Assembly: GCA_018398765.1 (NCBI GenBank)
Contig: JAHBMJ010000564.1
Coordinates: 22,183-44,454 of the forward strand
DNA length: 22,272 bases
Reading direction: 5' to 3'
Origin: Chromera velia
Lineage: Eukaryota > Sar > Chromeraceae
Shown here: one piece after another, positions 18,331-22,272 of the stretch
Numbering within the stretch: position 1 is the first letter of the stretch
Layout of the letters: the number at the start of each line of letters is the position of its first letter
Made by a program: the position numbers and the translations under genes
The notes under the pieces: generated by a model
Database searches by the model: none
Told to the model about the DNA's origin: nothing
Seen by the model: only the letters and a program-made list of their open reading frames with translations

Positions 18331-18781
18331 TTTCTTATCTTTTCTTCTCCTTAATCATAATTCACAATATTTAATGGCAGCCCGGTCTTAGCTAAAGGCA
18401 CTGAGAGATACATTACAATCCGGACACTAGTCCTGACTACCATTCCTGCTGTGGTTTTCCACTAAATTTTTTACCTTACTTCTTACTTCATATGATTCGC
18501 GATCGTATTACACTAGGTGTTACATGACCTTAGCTCCGAGTCTGGTGTGCGTGCAGCATATAACTGAAAATGTTGGGCCGCGGGGGAGGCCCCTCACGAA
18601 GAAAGATTGAAAGGAGGCGAAAAAAGAAAAAATGATAGGATTGAATTCATTGGAAGCTCCTTGAAAAACAGAGCTCCACGTCGGGAAGAAAACGTGAGCG
18701 TATCTTCTGTGCCGCCTCTTTCTCTCGAGAGTCATATGTGTGCAGTCTTCCCCCTCTTTCAAAGACCTGCCTCGCAACGTC
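18331..18781. other. No supported gene
   Basis: AT-rich at first, then mixed composition. The plus frame at 18607-18837 and minus frame at 18520-18807 are short and overlap antisense, with no recognisable motif. The ankyrin-like minus frame ends at 18782. Confidence 0.4.
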
Positions 18782-19137
18782 TCACTGGTCGGTGGCCAGT
18801 GCAGCAAAGACTAAAGCAAAGAGGCGGGAATCTCTAACAGTATTCCAACGGTTCACACCGACTCCTCTCTCCATCAAGGCAACCGCCCCCTCTTTCCACC
18901 TTTTCTGAATCCTAACCACAAGCAGACTGCAATCTCCTTCTCGAGGCTGCCCGCCAGGGTGACGGGAGGCACCGGGTCTCCCTTGCCCGTGATTAACCCA
19001 ACACTCCAGTGTTTTTGACAGAGGAATGGACCGAATGATCTGCAGAAGGGTGGGGTTCAGTCGGATCTCATCTAGGGCGATCAGGTCAGCAACCCAGGAG
19101 CCAGACCCAAACCGGCTCCTGGTCCTTGAGGGACGGG
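18782..19137 (-). pseudogene. Ankyrin-like block, C-terminal (partial or degenerate)
   Basis: A minus-strand frame open for over 300 nt ends in TGA at 18782-18784. It reads WVADLIALDEIRLNPTLLQ, later SLLVVRIQKRWKEGAVALM and ERGVGVN, and ends LFALVFAALATDQ. The run A-x-x-LMERGVGVN followed by a loop and a small helix matches the second helix and beta-hairpin of ankyrin repeats (usual LLERGADVN). It is probably the C-terminal part of the same gene as the blocks at 19729-19956, 20047-20295 and 21159-21473. It is either a spliced exon or a relic; the repeat consensus is weak. Confidence 0.4.
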
Positions 19138-19728
19138 ACTAGAGATCCTCTTCAGTCTGTTTTTAGGGCTAGTGTGAGGAGAGGAGACCAATCAATTCAC
19201 TCTGTACCTGCACACATGCAGCAGCCACCAGAAGCATGCAGGGGGTAGGAGCGTATTACATCCAGGTAAAGACAGAACAGGGACAGACAGGTAGGCGTGG
19301 TTGAAAGAGGCGGGAGTCACACTAGGGGTCACATCAAGTATGAAATAGCGTGCATAGAAAAATTCAGTAGGTGAGTCTTAAGGAATCCAATGTATGTTTA
19401 AACACTGCTCTTTCCGGAAGCCTGCTAGAGTGGGTACTCTCCGTAGCTAGCAACAGAAAATGATCGCACGAACGGCCAGATCCGATCATTCAGAAGCACA
19501 ACAAAGATCGAGCGAGACCTTTTCAACTTTAACGAATGAATCGACTAACCAGCGGGGGTGGAGGATTCCGCATCAACACATCAGATTCTGTGATTTGCCA
19601 CTGTTCCTTGACTCTCTCGGGCTCCACCGACAGCCTGCTTCTGTTAGCTCTGTCGGAAGGAAAACCGCAAGAACGGCTGCTGCCTCTTCTTTTCTAGCTT
19701 CTTTTCCTCTAAAAATCCCTCCTCCCTT
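19138..19728. other. No supported gene between ankyrin-like blocks
   Basis: Mixed composition with no recognisable domain. It may be an intron of the minus-strand ankyrin-like gene or decayed coding sequence. CATGCAG and GCATGCAGG motifs occur at about 19213-19241. Confidence 0.35.
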
Positions 19729-19956
19729 CTAACAGAGGAGCTGCACAAGGTCGGTGTCTCCCCATTTACAAACTTTAGATATGGGTGACATGTGACTAAT
19801 GGGAAAAGGAGACGGGGAGGGGGATACTGCCTCTGATTCACCTCTACCGACTGTTGGACATGGGCAGCACACACCGTAGTCAATGAGGAGCTCCATAGCA
19901 GTATAGATCTGGGGTATAGGCTCAGAATGACAGATCACCTGGAGGGGTGACATCAT
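19729..19956 (-). pseudogene. Ankyrin-like block, two degenerate repeats
   Basis: The minus-strand reading SPLQVICHSEPIPQIYTAM then ELLIDYGV resembles an ankyrin repeat (TPLxxAxxxxxxxAVELLLDxGA). A second partial repeat, SPISKVCKWGDTDLVQLL, ends at a stop in place of the conserved hairpin. The Ser/Pro/Glu-rich spacer between them looks like an extended loop. The frame differs from the neighbouring block, which means an intron or a frameshift lies between. Ankyrin repeats mediate protein binding; no partner can be inferred. Confidence 0.5.
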
Positions 19957-20046
19957 TGTCTAGCACCATAACCCTAGTTCGTTTGGATTCATACCTCCCT
20001 TGAGGAGAAGGGACAAAGAACTCTCATCGCAATCGTACAAACCAAC

Positions 20047-20295
20047 TCAATTAACCGCTTCTACCAGGGGTACTCGTCTCTGTCCCTTTTTTCCAACCCC
20101 CACGCCACCGGCAGCGGTGCCCCTGTTAGGAAGAAACTTGACTGTCACTGGGTTCGGAGCAGCCCGCGTCAAAGGGCAGTCTCCGTCATCCCTTGTCATG
20201 TTCATATCTGCCTCTATATTAACGATGGCCTCCAACAGAGGGAGACCTTCGTGGTTTCCTGAAAAGAAACTCTCAAAATTACCACCCAGGTCCAT
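20047..20295 (-). pseudogene. Ankyrin-like block, adjoining the hAT insertion
   Basis: The minus-strand translation contains EGLPLLEAIVNIEADMNMTR followed by DDGDCPLTRAA and VKFLPNRGTAA, then VPLVEAVN and a stop. These are ankyrin features: PLLEA at helix 1, advN-like DMNMTR after the hairpin, DGDCPLTRAA as the start of the next repeat, and FLxNRGAA as its end. In-frame TAA lies directly upstream of the first Met. The frame ends with a stop after VEAVN. The block starts about 30 bp from the right-hand hAT element. Confidence 0.5.
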
Positions 20296-20325
20296 TTATA
20301 TCACAAACATGAGGGGGAACTCTTG

Positions 20326-21078
20326 CAGGGTTGCTGATTTTTTTGGCGGTAGATAAGCTTCATTACCGGTAACCAGTAATTACCGGCAGAGTTTGCTGGC
20401 AGTTGGTAAAGACTTGGTAGAATTCTAACAGTCACTAACACTTTTTAATAACCTAAGTCCTAGGTTATAGGTCAATCAATCAATCACTTAAGGCTAGACT
20501 TAAGGTCAATTCAAAAAGTCAATGCGTCATCTGTAGGGATAGCTATGCAGCCAGTGTGTTTGAAGATGATGCAGGTCAAAGCGATAGGTCCCGTCTTGCA
20601 CTTGGCGCCCAAAGACAGAGAACCGCTGGCCGCAATGACCACAGCTGGCCCAGACCTAGGCCCAGACAGATACACTTGCGCAATTCCAACAACGGAAAGA
20701 GTCCGCCTCAAAGTTTGGGCAATCCTCCCAATCCAGTGCTCCAGCCTCCAAAGAAAGACCCGTCTGAATGCCTTCTTCGGCATTTGCTAAGTGCTTCCTA
20801 CCCCTAAGTTATGACTAGTTATAGGGGTGAAGCAGTTAAAAATTTATATTTTTTAAATATTTTTTTTATTTTTTCTTATGTGTGAATAGGCTTTTCAAAT
20901 GTCAATAAACACTTAAAAACATGTTTTTGAAGGTTGGCGCCGCAGACGAAATTTTTTTGGGGGGACCCTAATTTTTATCATTTTTTTTATCGGTAAAAGG
21001 AAGGTAGACTGAGGCCATTACCGGTTACCGGCAATTGTCGGTAGACTGGACGTGTTACCGACCAGAAAAGCAACCCTG
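20326..21078. mobile_element. Second hAT-type non-autonomous element (753 bp)
   Basis: Both ends carry CAGGGTTGCT as a perfect 10-bp terminal inverted repeat, extended imperfectly (T-rich run then TGGCGGTA versus TGGTCGGTA). CAGGG ends are typical of hAT elements. The flanks AACTCTTG (20318-20325) and TACTCTTA (21079-21086) agree at 6 of 8 positions, as expected for an aged 8-bp target duplication. Subterminal ACCGGTAA/TTACCGG motifs lie near both ends. The interior holds a GC-rich block (about 20530-20800) with open frames on both strands but no transposase signature. It sits between ankyrin-like blocks on the minus strand. Confidence 0.75.
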
Positions 21079-21158
21079 TACTCTTATGTCAAATAATAAG
21101 CTTCACATTGCTCAGCCGTGAAGATTGCGGAATTCTCCCAAATATTCCCCATATACCC

Positions 21159-21473
21159 CTAAGCGCATGGGTCTGCCCCCTTTTTGCTACACAGGACACA
21201 AACTAGCTCCGGGTCTTTCGTGAGACACGCCTGCAACAAGGGACACACACGATTCACGGCAGGGGGCGGGGCGTCTGACTGCCTGGCGCCCTCTCCCTTG
21301 TCAAACGAAAGGGCGGAGGGGTGAGCTAATAGACAGCGGGCTCCGTTCCTGACTTTTTTTCCACGAAGAGCGGTCTTCTGTCTTCTGCAAGCTGCGCTCT
21401 CAGAGCGAATTGGAACGAAAGCTTCCCGAGAAGAAAAGGTGAAGAGACGGCAAAGTTTTGGGCACACGTGCAA
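21159..21473 (-). pseudogene. Ankyrin-like block upstream of the hAT insertion
   Basis: The minus-strand frame ends with RVCPLLQACLTKDPELV followed by CVLCSKKGADPCA and TAG (21159-21161). PLLQAC...DPELVxVL..KGADP is a good ankyrin repeat match: helix 1, helix 2, and the GADP hairpin. The upstream part (Arg/Lys/Ser-rich, from 21473) has no clear domain and may not be coding. The block points the same way as the three ankyrin-like blocks on the other side of the hAT element, so all four probably derive from one gene. Confidence 0.5.
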
Positions 21474-21518
21474 ACAGTCAAAAATCCTTAGCCGTCTCCC
21501 TTTTTCTTTGTGGTCAGA

Positions 21519-22272
21519 ATGACAGAACAGGAGGAAAGAGACGCAGAGACGAACTTTCTGAAGTGCCCTGGCCTCTTTGATATCAGCTCAGACGAAGAAG
21601 GGACCCACAAGGAGATGCTGAAGGACAGGAAGAAGATGCCTGAGCAGCCAGCTCTCACAGAAGGTGCCATGGAAAGGCTACTCCGTGAAAGCGAGGCTCG
21701 AACAGAAGAGAAATTGGGAGGGAAGATCCAGGGACTGAAAGACAGTATAGAAGAGATGGAGGAGCATCAAAGAAAGATGCAGCAGACGGTGAACGATCAT
21801 GAAACGAGACTGGGAAATTTGGAGAAGGGACAGAAAAGATCGGCCAAAGAGAAGGTGGAAGAGAAGAGGAGAATCTGCTCGCGGGTTGTTCTTGGACTGA
21901 AACTGCCCAAGAAAGACATCCGCATACACGCAAAGAATTTCATCTACACAGCAGCACTCGACCCCAATGGGGCGAGAAAAGATACCCGACTACAGGCTGC
22001 AGCGTTTGCTGAGACGATGTTCCAGGCATTCCAGGGGGTGATGTCGATGAACCATCAGTCGTGGGGGTCAATGACGAAGATGGTCTTCAGTGCAGAAACA
22101 GTAGCAAGGGATTTCGACTCCCTCTTTGATGAACAGAACAACATGCAGCACCCAGAAACAGGAGACCAACTCCGCTGTGTGATCCCAAGGACGAAGGAGC
22201 AGACAGACGCGGCAACGAAAAAGTGGGCAGTGGGAGTGATGGGAGATGCAGCTTCCAGCGACCAGAAGAAAG
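21519..22272 (+). CDS. Coiled-coil protein, open at the right edge; possible retrotransposon ORF1
   Basis: An ATG at 21519, preceded by an in-frame TAG at 21489-21491, opens a frame of 251 codons without a stop to the window end. Residues 1-48 are acidic. Residues about 49-107 are strongly charged, with hydrophobic spacing of a coiled coil (MERLLRESEARTEEK, then IQGLKDSIEEMEEHQ and ETRLGNLEKG). Residues 117-205 form a globular-looking part (RVVLGLKLPKKD, IHAKNFIYTAAL, TKMVFSAETVARDFDSLF). A coiled coil followed by a small basic, RNA-binding-like domain is the layout of LINE ORF1 proteins, and a LINE remnant lies nearby. I cannot recognise the family with certainty, and it may be an ordinary host gene. 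Any ORF2 would lie outside the window. Confidence 0.5.
   Translation, partial: MTEQEERDAETNFLKCPGLFDISSDEEGTHKEMLKDRKKMPEQPALTEGAMERLLRESEARTEEKLGGKIQGLKDSIEEMEEHQRKMQQTVNDHETRLGNLEKGQKRSAKEKVEEKRRICSRVVLGLKLPKKDIRIHAKNFIYTAALDPNGARKDTRLQAAAFAETMFQAFQGVMSMNHQSWGSMTKMVFSAETVARDFDSLFDEQNNMQHPETGDQLRCVIPRTKEQTDAATKKWAVGVMGDAASSDQKK

Noticed and set aside
1-22272. CRISPR array, bacterial operons, Shine-Dalgarno sites
   Set aside because: The window is eukaryotic, with phased spliceosomal introns. The tandem repeats have no unique spacers of constant length.
1-22272. tRNA or rRNA genes
   Set aside because: No cloverleaf with B-box-like GTTCRANNC in context and no rRNA-like conserved segment was seen by eye. 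A covariance-model search would be needed to exclude small RNA genes in introns.

Overview
This is a eukaryotic nuclear window. Two multi-exon genes with GT-AG introns can be rebuilt codon by codon across their splice junctions, and the rest is repeat-rich DNA with transposon remnants. The genes are a type I metacaspase (excludes animals as source) and the U1 snRNP 70 kDa protein. Together with large tetranucleotide-rich introns, degenerate ankyrin-repeat sequence, LINE and hAT elements, this suggests a protist with a moderately large genome. An alveolate such as a chromerid (Chromera-like) would fit, but that is an inference from style, not a proof.

Layout. 1-504 is pyrimidine-rich and looks like an intron. 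505-858 is the last exon of a plus-strand gene with a MATH/TRAF-like domain. 1031-1871 is a complete non-autonomous hAT-type DNA transposon with a perfect 8-bp target duplication. 1880-5130 has no supported gene but holds a 365-bp 10-mer minisatellite. 5131-12096 (minus) is a 14-exon metacaspase gene (predicted 401 aa) whose catalytic His and Cys motifs each lie beside a splice junction. 12097-12786 is a shared divergent promoter with a GC-rich patch holding TGCATGCA. 12787-14849 (plus) is U1-70K (predicted 332 aa, two coding exons). 14850-16155 has no supported gene. 16156-18330 is a dead LINE with a stop, a frameshift and a mutated YADD box. 18782-21473 (minus) carries four separated ankyrin-like blocks, and a second hAT-type element (20326-21078) sits between two of them. 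21519 to the right edge is an open plus-strand frame for a coiled-coil protein, possibly a retrotransposon ORF1.

How the parts relate. U1-70K is the U1 snRNP protein that helps define 5' splice sites. Next to it, many metacaspase introns begin with GTCAGT, GTCTGT or GTCCGT, and several of these donors run straight into GTCT-type tetranucleotide arrays. The transcribed sense strand of introns is strongly pyrimidine-biased in both genes, so strand asymmetry helps predict gene direction elsewhere in the window. The accessory right third (LINE, ankyrin remnants, hAT, ORF1-like frame) looks like a decaying, transposon-hit region.
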